Positions 9,384-18,697 are shown, counted from the first letter of the stretch. The stretch is DNA of 64,000 nucleotides from Paraburkholderia sp. HP33-1 (GCF_021390595.1 NZ_JAJEJR010000002.1:1054001-1118000), one strand, 5' to 3'. Program-made: numbers and translations. Notes: generated by a model not told the origin, from the letters alone.

Positions 9384-9909
9384 GGCTGACTCAGAATGGG
9401 CCGGCTGTCGCGGCGGCGCTTTGCGGCGCGTCGCCGCGGGCGCCGGCCGGATTCAACACGCCGTCAAGACCGGACAATAACGGAAAATGAACCAGGCGCG
9501 TCCGGTCGATGCACGAGACCGTGCCGCGCAACAAGCTTGCCTATCTGTTCGTCTGCGATCGGGGGGCGGGGACGGATATCAGTGGTGATCCGGACACTTC
9601 GATCGTCATGGGGGGAGGGGGCTCGCTACGGAATTCGCCCCCCATTCAAAATCGCCATACCCCCTCCTTAAAGGGGGGGATTTGAAAATCGACAGGCTCT
9701 ATCTTTTGTCTCGAATTTGACAAAGCAAACGGGATCGTCGCTGCCGACTGCGCATGCCGACCCTGTGCCGTACGCGATTTTTATGGTGGTTTTTCGCCCT
9801 GTTCGACCTGGTTGCTCGTGTGAGCGCATTGCCGGATGCGCACATCTTTCGCCGAATCTGTCGGGGGAGCAGGTTTTCCAGTTGGCCGGGCGAAAGCAAT
9901 AGGTGATAA
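9384..9909. other. 526-bp intergenic region with G/C tracts
   Basis: It lies between the binding protein and the response regulator. A G-run near 9611-9620 and a C-rich/G-rich hairpin (CCCCCTCC...GGGGGGG, 9660-9679, core CCTTAAAGG) could act as a weak terminator, though no T-run follows. An open frame of 58 codons at 9509-9685 crosses these tracts and looks like chance. No other signal was recognised. Confidence 0.4.
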
Positions 9910-10677
9910 ATGAATATCCTGTTGGTGGAAGGCGGTCCCGCGCAAACGGATCCGGTCGAGAGGGCGATCAGCCAATCCGGGCATCGGATCAGCAAGGTCG
10001 AGCGGGGCAAGGACGCAATCACGTTTCTTCAGGCTAACGAGGTCGATCTCGTGGTGCTCGATTGGGAGTCGCCGGGCGTAAGCGGCTTCGAGGTGCTGCA
10101 CTGGATACGTCGTCATCTGGGCCGCGAACCCGCCGTGCTGTTCGTGACCAGCCGGCTTCTGGAAGTCGACATCGTGCAGGTGCTGGACGCCGGTGCGGAT
10201 GACTACGTCGTCAAGCCGCTCCGGATCGAAGAACTGGTGGCGAGAGTCGGCGCACTACTGCGTCGCACCCGGCGCAGCATAAAAGTCGAAAGCACAATCG
10301 CCTTTGGTCCGTACTTCTTCGACGTCACGCAGCGCCGGGTCTCTCTGCACGGTGAAGCGATCGTGCTGACAGAAAAGGAATTTCACGTCGCGACGTATTT
10401 CTTCGCGAACGCTGGACAGGTCGTCTCCAAGCGACTTCTGGCGAAGCTTGCCTGGGGTCGTGAACTGGATAGTACTTCGCGCACGATCGACACGCATATC
10501 TACCGGCTTCGACGCAAGTTGGTCCTGCGTCCCGAGAATGGCGTCCGTTTGGCGACTGTCTATACGCACGGATACCGGCTCGATGAGATCGATGTCGGTA
10601 GCGCAGGCACGGAAACCTTGGCGGATGCCGAGCCAGAAGATCCGGGCGCCGCGTCTCATTGCACAGGTCCGCGTTGA
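9910..10677 (+). CDS. OmpR-family response regulator (orphan)
   Basis: 255 residues: receiver domain 1-120 and OmpR/PhoB winged helix about 130-225. The phosphoacceptor Asp51 (VVLDWESPG), Thr80 and Lys102 are present. The acidic pair that normally coordinates magnesium after the first strand is altered: the protein reads LLVEGGP, keeping Glu7 but with Gly8-Gly9 instead of Asp residues. No histidine kinase lies nearby. Phosphorylation may therefore be weak or use another route. It is followed at 86 bp by a MalT-like regulator in the same direction. Confidence 0.85.
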   Translation: MNILLVEGGPAQTDPVERAISQSGHRISKVERGKDAITFLQANEVDLVVLDWESPGVSGFEVLHWIRRHLGREPAVLFVTSRLLEVDIVQVLDAGADDYVVKPLRIEELVARVGALLRRTRRSIKVESTIAFGPYFFDVTQRRVSLHGEAIVLTEKEFHVATYFFANAGQVVSKRLLAKLAWGRELDSTSRTIDTHIYRLRRKLVLRPENGVRLATVYTHGYRLDEIDVGSAGTETLADAEPEDPGAASHCTGPR

Positions 10678-10763
10678 GTCGTCACACTCTTCGGCGTATC
10701 TTGAACAACCAATCACAAAGACCCATCCATACCTCTCACGGATAGCCGGTGAGAGGACCACTC

Positions 10764-13529
10764 ATGAACACACCCGCAGATAGTTTCGAGCGTGAATGGA
10801 TCGTGTCGCTGATCCAGACCAAAATGATGCCGCCGCGCATTCCCGCCGGATGCGTGCAAAGGCCCGAATTGCTTCGGCGACTCGATGAACGACGCCCGCG
10901 TCACGTGACGCTCGTGATTGCGCCCGCGGGTTTCGGCAAAACGACTTTGCTTGCCGCGTGGAGCGAGGCGCAAGTGAGAAAGAAGCGTCCCGTTGCGTGG
11001 CTCAGTCTCGATGGAGAAGATGACGATCCGCAGCAACTCGGCGCCTATCTGGTGGCGGCGCTTTCTCGCGCGTCGAAGGACATCGCGTGGCAGGCACAGC
11101 AACTCCTCGACAACGATGCACATACGCCGGTCAGAACCATCATTTCCGTGCTACTGAATGGCATCGCCGCATACGGCCGCGATGTATTTCTCGTGCTCGA
11201 CGACGTCGACCGCCTGAGCGCGAAGCCCGTTCTGGCAATCGTGTCACGCCTGCTGCGCTACGCGCCCGACAACCTGCACGTTCTGCTCGGAGCGCGCGGC
11301 GAACCGGCGCTGTCGCTGAGCGGGCTGCGATCGCCCGACAAGCTCTCGCGCGTGAACGCCGACGATCTTCGTTTTTCGCTCGACGATGCTCAGGCGTTTT
11401 TCGACCGCACCGGTAACACGCCGCTCAACCGCAACAGCGTCGAGTTGTTGAACAGCGCGACCGAAGGCTGGGTGGCCGGTTTGCAACTGGCTTCGCTCGG
11501 ACTGAACCGGGTCGATCATGTGGCCGCGCTCGCCAGTCATCTCGCAGGTTCCCGCTTCGGAATCGATCGCTACCTGAGCGACACGGTGTTTGAACATTTG
11601 CCGCCAAACATGCTGACGTTTCTGCTGCACACGTCGATTCTCGAGCGGCTTACAGCGACGCTGTGCGACGAAGTCATGGGCAGTGAAGGTGACAGCGGAG
11701 AAAAACTGGACTGGCTCGAGCGGCATAACGTGTTCATCCGGCCCCTCGATGAAACGCAAGACTGGTATCGCTATCACGCGTTGCTGAGCGATGCGCTGCG
11801 CCGCCGTCTCGTGCGTCAGACGCCGCAACAGGTTCCGTTGCTGCATCGCCGGGCCAGCCTCTGGTTCGCTCGGGCTCGCCTGTGGCCCGAGGCCGTGCGG
11901 CATGCGCTGGCCGCGGGCGATATCGACCAGGCGGCGCAGTGGGCCGAAAACTGTGCGATGGAGATGCTCCAGCGCGGCGACCCGTTCATGCTGCCGGGCT
12001 GGATTCGCAAACTTCCACCGGATGTGATCGCTGGTCGACTCCGTTTGCGCCTGGCGAAAGCCTGGGGTCTCGCGATGTCGCTTGAAACCGCGCGCGCGTC
12101 GAAGGAGATCAGTGCGATCGCCGACGAGTTCGAGCGGATGGCCCGCGATGATCGGTCGGTGGCCGACGAGGTCGCATGGACGGAAATCAACGCGATCCGC
12201 GCGGTGATCGCCTGCGTGAGTGACGACAGCGAACATGCGCTCGAACTGGGGCGTGCCGTTGAGGCATCGACGGCGCCTGCGGAGCACTGGGTACGGTATT
12301 ACGGGCAAAGCGCGGAAATTTTCGGCCTGATGTATAGAGGGCAGTTCAGCTACATATCCCGCGTGTGGAGAGCGCGGGTCGATCAGGTGGGAATCAGCCG
12401 GAAGCCGAACAGCGCGGATATGCTGCGCGACGCGGTGTATGGCATCGCTGCGCTGATCCACGGCGAACTTCCTGATGCGAAACGGGTGATGGAAGTGGCG
12501 ATGCGGTACTCCGAAGACAAGCTAGGGGAGTGGTCGGCGAGCACGGCCGCGGTAGCCGGTTGCCTTGCGTCGATTTGCTACGAATGCAACGAGCTGTCCA
12601 AAGCGAGGAAGTTGATCGAAGGGCGCATGACCATCGCATTGGAGACCTCGCCACTCGCTGCGTTGATGCGCTTCATGCTGACCGCGTCGCGCGTGTTGTG
12701 GCGCGATGGTAAAAAGGGGCCGGCGCTGGCCGTTCTCGAGGATGGTCGACAGGTCGCGATCACACGTCGATGGTTGCGTCTGAAGCTGGCGTGCGATGCG
12801 GAAACCGTCAGACAGCTTCTTGCCGACGGTAGCGTGGGCGAAGCGAGACAGATCGCCGACGAGCTGAGCGCGAGCGTACCGATGATGTGCAAAGAACGAC
12901 GGGGCTCAGCAATGGAAACGTGGGCGAGCTACTGTGTGCTGGAAGCGCGTGTTCTGCTCGCCGAAAATGCCGCGGATGACGCCGTCGGTTTTCTGTCGCG
13001 CTCCTTCGACGACCTGGTGGCGCTTGGCTGGCGCTATGCCGAGGCCGTCGTTTCATTGTTGCTTGCTCTCGCGCATGAGCAGAGCGGTGCCTCGGAAAAG
13101 GCCTTCTCCGCGCTGGAAAACGCGCTGCGGATCGGGTGCGCGATGGGCTTGATCAATAGCTTCGTGGACGAAGGGCCGTCGATGCGTGCATTACTGGAAC
13201 GCTGTCGCCACACGTCATCGGAAATCTCGACCCGGCACGCCGCGTATATCGACACGTTGCTGTCGGCTTTCGACGAGGTCAACAAGATGTCATCTCCGTT
13301 GCCGAACCATGCCGACACGAAGATGGCGCCGGGCACACTGAGCGCGAGAGAGCTCCAGATACTTGGCTACGTTGCTCGCGGGCTGTCGAACAAGGAAATT
13401 GGCCGATCATTGAAACTGGCGCCCGAGACGGTCAAGTGGCACATGAAGAACGTATTCGAAAAACTGAACGTCAGTTCGAGATTCGAGGCCGTTCAGAGTG
13501 CCTTTGGCATTCAGCCTGGAGCGGACTGA
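10764..13529 (+). CDS. MalT-like LuxR-family transcriptional regulator (STAND ATPase)
   Basis: 921 residues from the ATG at 10764, which has GAGAGG in front. The N-terminus carries a STAND-type NTPase with Walker A (APAGFGKTT, residues 53-61) and Walker B-like FLVLDDVD. A long helical, TPR-like middle follows, and the C-terminal LuxR helix-turn-helix is LSARELQILGYVARGLSNKE plus APETVKWHMKN. Such regulators are switched on by a small inducer and ATP. It sits between an orphan response regulator and a set of small envelope or stress genes that it may control. The inducer is unknown. Confidence 0.88.
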   Translation: MNTPADSFEREWIVSLIQTKMMPPRIPAGCVQRPELLRRLDERRPRHVTLVIAPAGFGKTTLLAAWSEAQVRKKRPVAWLSLDGEDDDPQQLGAYLVAALSRASKDIAWQAQQLLDNDAHTPVRTIISVLLNGIAAYGRDVFLVLDDVDRLSAKPVLAIVSRLLRYAPDNLHVLLGARGEPALSLSGLRSPDKLSRVNADDLRFSLDDAQAFFDRTGNTPLNRNSVELLNSATEGWVAGLQLASLGLNRVDHVAALASHLAGSRFGIDRYLSDTVFEHLPPNMLTFLLHTSILERLTATLCDEVMGSEGDSGEKLDWLERHNVFIRPLDETQDWYRYHALLSDALRRRLVRQTPQQVPLLHRRASLWFARARLWPEAVRHALAAGDIDQAAQWAENCAMEMLQRGDPFMLPGWIRKLPPDVIAGRLRLRLAKAWGLAMSLETARASKEISAIADEFERMARDDRSVADEVAWTEINAIRAVIACVSDDSEHALELGRAVEASTAPAEHWVRYYGQSAEIFGLMYRGQFSYISRVWRARVDQVGISRKPNSADMLRDAVYGIAALIHGELPDAKRVMEVAMRYSEDKLGEWSASTAAVAGCLASICYECNELSKARKLIEGRMTIALETSPLAALMRFMLTASRVLWRDGKKGPALAVLEDGRQVAITRRWLRLKLACDAETVRQLLADGSVGEARQIADELSASVPMMCKERRGSAMETWASYCVLEARVLLAENAADDAVGFLSRSFDDLVALGWRYAEAVVSLLLALAHEQSGASEKAFSALENALRIGCAMGLINSFVDEGPSMRALLERCRHTSSEISTRHAAYIDTLLSAFDEVNKMSSPLPNHADTKMAPGTLSARELQILGYVARGLSNKEIGRSLKLAPETVKWHMKNVFEKLNVSSRFEAVQSAFGIQPGAD

Positions 13530-13681
13530 AGCTTCAACGATTGCGCGATGGACTCCGCGCTGCCGGTTGCAACACAACCACCGAAACACATACCCCAAGC
13601 CGGCACGTGTTTTGCTCCTTAACGCTTGAGCCTGCAGGCCGATATACGCAACGCCTCGGTGATTCCACAGGGAGAAAATGC

Positions 13682-14254
13682 ATGAAGATCCGGTATTCCC
13701 TACACGTGATGACCGCCGCGCTGGCCGTGTTGGGCGTGAGCGCGGCATCGATCGACACGGCCAGCGGGCAGGCGAGCGATGGGCCCGTGAGCGCCGCGCC
13801 GGGCCGCAGCACGACACTGTCGCCCGCGGATCAGCAGTTCGTGCTCGAAGCGTCGAATTCGGACGCCACCGAAATCGCCGCCAGCAGGATCGCGCTGAAA
13901 AACTCGAACGATCCGCACGTCAGGAAGTTCGCGCAACAGATGATCGCCGACCACACGAAACTGTCGCACACAATGGCCGCGTTGGTCGCGAAGAAGGGCT
14001 TCAAGCCGACCCCATCGGCGGATTCCGCACTGGTCGGTAAGCTGCAGACGTTGCAGGGTACCGAGTTCGATCAGGCCTACGTCGAGCAGGTCGGCGTGGA
14101 GGCGCATCAACGCGCGCTGGATCTGTTCCAGCAGCAAAGCGGGAGCGGCGCCGACGCGCAATTGAAGGCAGCGGCCGCGCATGCGCTGCCGACCATCAAG
14201 CATGACCTGGAGATGGCGCAGCATCTCGCCGGCACGATGAAGGCCACGTCATGA
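13682..14254 (+). CDS. Exported DUF4142 protein
   Basis: 190 residues. The start at 13682 gives a signal peptide (MKIRYSLHVMTAALAVLGVS...). An apparent longer frame from 13436 overlaps the regulator gene and is not credible. The mature part has the DUF4142 ferritin-like helical pattern: LSPADQQFVLEASNSDATEI, then HVRKFAQQMIADHTKL and a C-terminal LPTIKHDLEMAQHL. DUF4142 proteins are periplasmic, of unsettled function, and common among stress-induced genes of Burkholderiales. It follows the MalT-like regulator. Confidence 0.85.
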   Translation: MKIRYSLHVMTAALAVLGVSAASIDTASGQASDGPVSAAPGRSTTLSPADQQFVLEASNSDATEIAASRIALKNSNDPHVRKFAQQMIADHTKLSHTMAALVAKKGFKPTPSADSALVGKLQTLQGTEFDQAYVEQVGVEAHQRALDLFQQQSGSGADAQLKAAAAHALPTIKHDLEMAQHLAGTMKATS

Positions 14255-14348
14255 ACGCGATCCTGTCACGGCCTGCCCGGTTTGCGCGGAAGCACTCGAC
14301 GCAGCGACGGCATGGTCCGCGAACGCCAGTCAACGATAAGGAGGCCTT

Positions 14349-14930
14349 ATGTCACTCATCGTCGCAGCACGCTTCACCACTTTCCCGGCTGCGGAAAGCG
14401 CGGCGCAAAAGCTTTTCGATGCAGGTTTTGTCGAAGAGGACGTCACTTTGTTCTTCGTCAATCCGCGTGGGCAGCACGGACGTTCCCCGATCGGCGGCGA
14501 CATCCACGCCGCCCCCGGCGCACGAGAGGCGCCAAAAGGCGCGGGCACGGGCTTGACGATCGGCGCGGTGATCGGCGCGGTCGTTGGCGTGGCGATCTTC
14601 GCGGCGTTTTCGATGCCGCTGCTGGTGTCACTGATCGTGGCGGGTGTCGGCGCGTATGTTGGTTCGCTGATCGGCGCGATGTCGCGCACCCACGAGCACG
14701 GCAAATCGCGCCTTCGGGTGCTGTATCACGAGGAGGCGCGCCGCTCGGGGGTACTCGTTGCGGTGCACGTATCGCCCGACAATCAGTTCGACGCCGCGCG
14801 CGTGCTGCGTGACGCGGGCGGCGCAGCGATCGAGAAGGCGTCTGGCCGCTGGCAGCAGGGACGCTGGGCCGATTTCGATCCGCTCAAAACGCCCGAGCCG
14901 ATTCAGGAATTCGCGGAGAAGCACACGTGA
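14349..14930 (+). CDS. Glycine-zipper membrane protein of unknown function
   Basis: 193 residues, with AAGGAGG-like sequence before the ATG. The N-terminal 40 residues resemble a small alpha/beta signal domain (VAARFTTFPAAESAAQKLFDAG). A Gly/Ala-rich double membrane segment with glycine-zipper spacing follows (about residues 65-110: GLTIGAVIGAVVGVAI and GVGAYVGSLIGAM). The C-terminal part VLVAVHVSPDNQFDAARVLRDAGG looks like a second copy of the N-terminal fold. It is probably an inner-membrane stress protein related to general-stress proteins of the DUF1269/YflT kind. The function is not known. Confidence 0.7.
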   Translation: MSLIVAARFTTFPAAESAAQKLFDAGFVEEDVTLFFVNPRGQHGRSPIGGDIHAAPGAREAPKGAGTGLTIGAVIGAVVGVAIFAAFSMPLLVSLIVAGVGAYVGSLIGAMSRTHEHGKSRLRVLYHEEARRSGVLVAVHVSPDNQFDAARVLRDAGGAAIEKASGRWQQGRWADFDPLKTPEPIQEFAEKHT

Positions 14931-15286
14931 TGCAGGCAACGCTTTGATACGGGGCTGCAGGCGTATCAAATAGCGAGGCGCCGTACCAACAGAGAAGCGG
15001 CCCGATGACGATCATCGGGCCGCTTTCCGTTTACCGTTATCCATCCCGTTGCGTCTCTTTTCATGGTGATCGACCCTGTCGGTACAGATTGCAAAGCCAA
15101 TTGCATTCGAGAAGCGATCGCTATGCTATTCACCGAACCGCCGAAGCACTGAGCCCAACACATGCCGGGCACGTGTCCTGCTCGGTACCCCATGCACTCC
15201 GCCGCCCGTCAAAACGATTCATCGCGAGGCGACAAAAGACCTCGCACGGCGAAGTCCGCGATCAACGAAACCCCTGGAGGTATGGA
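14931..15286. other. 356-bp intergenic region
   Basis: It contains the terminator at 14995-15025 in its left third. The rest is presumably the promoter and leader of the next gene; no clear -35/-10 pair was recognised. An open frame running from 15005 into the next gene has no start signal of its own. Confidence 0.4.
14995..15025 (+). terminator. Strong hairpin terminator
   Basis: AAGCGGCCCGATGA at 14995-15008 pairs perfectly with TCATCGGGCCGCTT at 15012-15025 around a 3-nt loop, followed by a short T-containing tail. It lies 65 bp after the glycine-zipper gene. Confidence 0.75.
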
Positions 15287-15739
15287 ATGGCTACCAACGT
15301 TGTTTCCGTGTTGAACGTTCTGGTCGAAACGTCGAAGGATGGCGAAAAGGGATTTATGAAGGCAGCCGAGGATGCGCACGACGAACAGCTGAAGATGCTG
15401 TTTCGCTCAACTGCCGAAGACTGCTCGCGCGGCGCGCGTGAGTTGCAGGATGCCGTCCAGACACTGGGCGGCAAGCCCGAAACCGGCGGCAGCATGAGCG
15501 GTGCGCTGCATCGCGGCTGGGTCGACGTGAAATCGGCGGTGGGCGATCGCAGCGACCATGCGATTCTCGCCGAGTGCGAAAAGGGCGAGGACGTCGCGAA
15601 AAAACGCTATCACGATGCGCTCGAAAAGGATTTGCCGGCCGACGTGCGGGCGATCATCGAGCGGCAGTACCAGGGCGTGCTGCAGACGCATGATCGGGTG
15701 CGCGATCTGCGCGACCGGTATGCGTCGATGAAGCGTTGA
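15287..15739 (+). CDS. PA2169-type four-helix bundle protein (DUF2383)
   Basis: 150 residues. The start at 15287 follows a clear GGAGG; the frame is open further upstream but without a start signal. It is a ferritin-like four-helix bundle with acidic and His positions such as AEDAHDEQLKMLF and CEKGEDVAKKRYHDAL, characteristic of the PA2169/DUF2383 family. The gene is flanked by terminators on both sides, so it is monocistronic. The family is often stress-induced; its molecular function is unknown. Confidence 0.82.
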   Translation: MATNVVSVLNVLVETSKDGEKGFMKAAEDAHDEQLKMLFRSTAEDCSRGARELQDAVQTLGGKPETGGSMSGALHRGWVDVKSAVGDRSDHAILAECEKGEDVAKKRYHDALEKDLPADVRAIIERQYQGVLQTHDRVRDLRDRYASMKR

Positions 15740-15759
15740 TCGAAGCACCACTGGAATGG

Positions 15760-15790
15760 AAAGAGCCGGCTGTTCAAATGCCGGCTCTTT
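15760..15790. terminator. Bidirectional terminator between convergent genes
   Basis: AAAGAGCCGGC (15760-15770) pairs with GCCGGCTCTTT (15780-15790) around a 9-nt loop. The A and T ends serve both the rightward DUF2383 gene and the leftward BON gene. Confidence 0.85.
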
Positions 15791-15815
15791 CATTTTCCAC
15801 TTAGTCGAATGGGTA

Positions 15816-16154
15816 TCAGTCGGCAGCGATCTTGAGATGGTTCTTCACGCTTTCGACGCCCTTCACGTTTTGCACGACTTCTTCGGCGGCGGACTTGTCG
15901 TCGGCCGAAGGCACCGAACCCGTGAGCCACACGACGCCCTTGCGGGTCTTCACGTGGATATGCATCGATTTGACGTTCTTCGCGGCAAGCAGGTCCGCCT
16001 TGACCTTGGTCGTGATGGCGCCGTCATCGATATGCTGGCCAACGCTTTCCGACGATGCGGACGGGGCCGCAGCGGCCGTCTGGGCGGTCGCGTTCAGCGC
16101 GCATGCGACAGCGGCGATGCTGCCTGCGGTCTTCAGAAGCTGGATCGTCTTCAT
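15816..16154 (-). CDS. Exported BON-domain protein
   Basis: 112 residues from the ATG at 16154, which has AAGGAGAG in front. A signal peptide (MKTIQLLKTAGSIAAVACALNA) is followed by one BON domain, about residues 40-110: ITTKVKADLLAAKNVKSMHI, then GVVWLTGSVPSADDKSAAEE and VKGVESVKNHL. BON proteins of the OsmY type act in the periplasm during osmotic or envelope stress and are thought to bind phospholipid. This is a single-domain version (OsmY has two). It is convergent with the DUF2383 gene, in a stretch of small stress-type genes. Confidence 0.88.
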   Translation of the reverse strand: MKTIQLLKTAGSIAAVACALNATAQTAAAAPSASSESVGQHIDDGAITTKVKADLLAAKNVKSMHIHVKTRKGVVWLTGSVPSADDKSAAEEVVQNVKGVESVKNHLKIAAD

Positions 16155-16537
16155 GGTTCTCTCCTTCGGGTGTTGATGAAAATGGCGGTCTTGTTGCCGG
16201 TGACCGATCGCGGCCGAAGCCGCTGATCCGCAACCATCGTGCCCGCCCCGGTTCGCGCCGATCGATGCCTCTCGCGAAAGCCCGATCCACGCGGTTTTTT
16301 TGACTGACGAATAGGGCTGCGGCGCGGTATGTGACGAACTCGCCCGAGGCGTGAAGCAGGGGACCGGAAATTGCCTGTCGTTTGTAAAAACTGGCGCTCG
16401 CGATCCGGGCAATTCATGCGCCGGAGAAGCAGACCGCAATCAAAACAACGCTTTGCGTGAGCTGGTACGGAGGTTGCGTTAATCAGTGGAAAGCGGCTCA
16501 TTCGGTCTTCGGCTACTAACGAACGGAATCAACTTCA
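16155..16537. other. 383-bp divergent intergenic region (BON / rpoN)
   Basis: It must hold the promoters of the leftward BON gene and the rightward rpoN. I found no convincing -35/-10, -24/-12 or operator sequence in it. Confidence 0.35.
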
Positions 16538-18019
16538 ATGCCTTCAATCGAACTACGCGCGAGGCAGTCTCTTGCACTGACGCCGCGTCTTCAGCAGTCG
16601 GTGCGTCTGCTGCAATTGTCAGCTCTCGATTTCCAGCAGGAATTGCGCACGGCACTCGATACCAATCCGTTCCTTGAATATGACTCGTCGGAGACGGAGG
16701 ACGTCGCGCTCGCCGGTACGAATCCAGGCGAAGAAGCCAGCCCGCTGCCCGCCGCCGATACGCTTGCCCCCGCCGACCCGGACGGGGTGCCGACGGAAAG
16801 CGCCGCTGGCGATAGGCTCGAAAGCGCGGACCAGGACGACATGCCCGCCGACTTTCCCGGCGACTACGGTTCGCGCAATTCGACGCGCCAGAACGGCGAC
16901 GCGGACGGCAGCGACCCGGCCGAATGGGCTCGCTCGCAACCCACGCTGCGCGAGCAGTTGCACGACGCGCTGGGCCTGTACCGCCTCGGCGACCGCGATC
17001 GCGCGGTGGCCCGCTTCATCATCGAGGCGCTCGACGACGACGGCTATCTGCGGCAATCGCTCGCTGACCTGGCCGGGAGCGTCGATCTCGAACCCGCGTT
17101 GACCGAAGAGGAGCTGCTGGTGGCGTTGCGGCTCGTGCAGTCGCTCGATCGTCCGGGGCTCGGTGCGCGTTCGCTGTCGGAATGCCTCGTCTTGCAGATC
17201 GATGCGCTTCCCGCCGATAAGCCCGGGCGCGACGTCGCACGGCAACTTGCCGGGCATCATCTGGAACGTCTCGCGCGCCGCGAGCAGGCCGAATTGCAGA
17301 AGCAGATCGGCTGCAGTGCGGAGGAATTGCGCGTGGCCTGCGCGCTGGTGCGCAAGCTCGATCCGAAGCCGGGCAATTACTACGGCCGCGCCGAGGATAA
17401 CTACGTGGTGCCTGACGTGATCGTGCGTCAGGCGCGCAACAAGTGGGTCGTGTCGATCAATCCGGCGGTGCAGCCGAAGGCGCGCATCCATCGCATGTAT
17501 GCGCAGCTCTTCGCGCAGTCGGCCGGCACGAGCCGTTCGCCGCTCGCGCAGCAGTTGCAGGAAGCGCGCTGGCTGATTCGCAACGCGCAGCAGCGTTTCG
17601 ATACGATTCAGCGCGTCGCCGAATGCATCGTCGCGCATCAGAAGGCCTTCTTCCAGTACGGCGAAATTGCGCTGAAGCCGATGGTGCTACGCGATGTAGC
17701 CGACGAGCTCGGCCTGCACGAATCGACGATTTCGCGCGCTACGGGCAACAAATACATGGCGACGCCGCGCGGCATCTTCGAGTTCAAGCACTTCTTCCCG
17801 CGCGAGCTCGGCACGGAAAGCGGCGGCACCTGCTCGGCCGCCGCGGTGCGGGCGCTGCTCAAGGAGATGATCGCTGCGGAAAATACGCGCGATCCGCTGT
17901 CTGACGTGATGCTTGCGAAGATGCTCGCGGATCAGGGGGTGCTGGTCGCGCGGCGCACGGTGGCGAAATACCGGCATCTGATGAAGGTGCCGCCGGCCGA
18001 TTTGCGGCGGGCCCTGTAG
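16538..18019 (+). CDS. rpoN: RNA polymerase sigma-54 factor RpoN
   Basis: 493 residues. Residues 1-50 are the Gln-rich activator-interacting region (LRARQSLALTPRLQQSVRLL), followed by an acidic Pro/Asp-rich linker (about 50-120), the core-binding domain, and the DNA-binding domain. The RpoN box is intact at 471-479 (ARRTVAKYR). It recognises -24/-12 promoters and needs AAA+ activators, two of which are in this window. It stands alone, without the lptB, hpf and ptsN neighbours of the usual rpoN locus, so it is probably a second copy in the genome (inference). A displaced copy of its last 15 codons lies 1.2 kb downstream. Confidence 0.95.
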   Translation: MPSIELRARQSLALTPRLQQSVRLLQLSALDFQQELRTALDTNPFLEYDSSETEDVALAGTNPGEEASPLPAADTLAPADPDGVPTESAAGDRLESADQDDMPADFPGDYGSRNSTRQNGDADGSDPAEWARSQPTLREQLHDALGLYRLGDRDRAVARFIIEALDDDGYLRQSLADLAGSVDLEPALTEEELLVALRLVQSLDRPGLGARSLSECLVLQIDALPADKPGRDVARQLAGHHLERLARREQAELQKQIGCSAEELRVACALVRKLDPKPGNYYGRAEDNYVVPDVIVRQARNKWVVSINPAVQPKARIHRMYAQLFAQSAGTSRSPLAQQLQEARWLIRNAQQRFDTIQRVAECIVAHQKAFFQYGEIALKPMVLRDVADELGLHESTISRATGNKYMATPRGIFEFKHFFPRELGTESGGTCSAAAVRALLKEMIAAENTRDPLSDVMLAKMLADQGVLVARRTVAKYRHLMKVPPADLRRAL

Positions 18020-18697
18020 GACGATGGCGGAGATTTCCCACACTTCCGCCCACACCCCGGAAGCGGGGGGAGGGCGGATTTTGCGGCCAGCTGGCAAAAG
18101 AACCCGCCGAAGCGGGCAGAGGAAAGCTTCGGGAAAATCACCTGAGCGGGTGATGCCTGAAGTCCAGTCTGGCGTGGTTGTGTCGCGTCTCGCACCTATT
18201 CGTCCTGATCGGATGGCAGCAGTACCGCAGCCATCGCGCGCGCCTCATTGAGCAGGTGAGCAATCGTCCAGAGCAGCGACGAGTCGCTTTCCTCGGCGGC
18301 AATCACTGCGAGAACGCGCGGCGTGTCGAGCTGGGCGTGCAGCGATATGTCACATCTATCCTGCTTTTCTGATTGACGATGAGCGTTCCGCCACGTACTC
18401 GGCGGTCACGTTCATGAACGAGGTGTGGGGCCCTTGTGCCTCAATCGGATGTTCCGTTGGCGGCCTGCATTTGCACCGCCCGCTTGCGATTTCGCGCTGC
18501 TGGGGAAAGTGTTGCACGCGGGGTGTCCAGGCGGTCGGGCTCAGACTTCTGACCCGCCTCCGTGCCCGCGCACACGCATGTCTTGAAATGGCTCCGACCA
18601 GCGGTAGCGCGACGGTGCGACAGTGCGCCATCTACCTTTCCCCGATATCGGCCCAACCATCAGTACGGAAATCAACGCTCGGAAAAGGAGTTGGGCC
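18020..18697. other. 678-bp intergenic region after rpoN
   Basis: It contains a short hairpin near 18108-18121 (CCCGCCGAAGCGGG), a probable broken coding remnant on the minus strand (18196-18415), and the leader of the glycine-zipper gene. No terminator with a T-run follows rpoN directly; the first good one is at 19354. Apart from the remnant, no coding frame is convincing. Confidence 0.4.
18196..18415 (-). pseudogene. Possible frameshifted small gene of unknown function
   Basis: On the minus strand an ATG at 18415 opens a frame (MNVTAEYVAERSSSIRKAG) that stops after 19 codons. In the next frame the sequence continues with protein-like composition (CDISLHAQLDTPRVLAVIAA, then AEESDSSLLWTIAHLLNEAR) to a stop at 18196-18198. 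A single-base change would join the two into a protein of about 72 residues. I do not recognise the family. It could equally be a chance frame. Confidence 0.3.

Noticed and set aside
9660..9679. GC hairpin as a terminator
   Set aside because: No T-run follows and it lies almost 280 bp after the preceding gene; kept only as a note in the gap.
9509..9685. 58-codon frame between the binding protein and the response regulator
   Set aside because: It crosses G/C tracts and a hairpin, has no ribosome binding site and no recognisable family.
14251..14556. 101-codon frame starting at the DUF4142 stop
   Set aside because: It overlaps the glycine-zipper gene in another frame and is low-complexity and basic.
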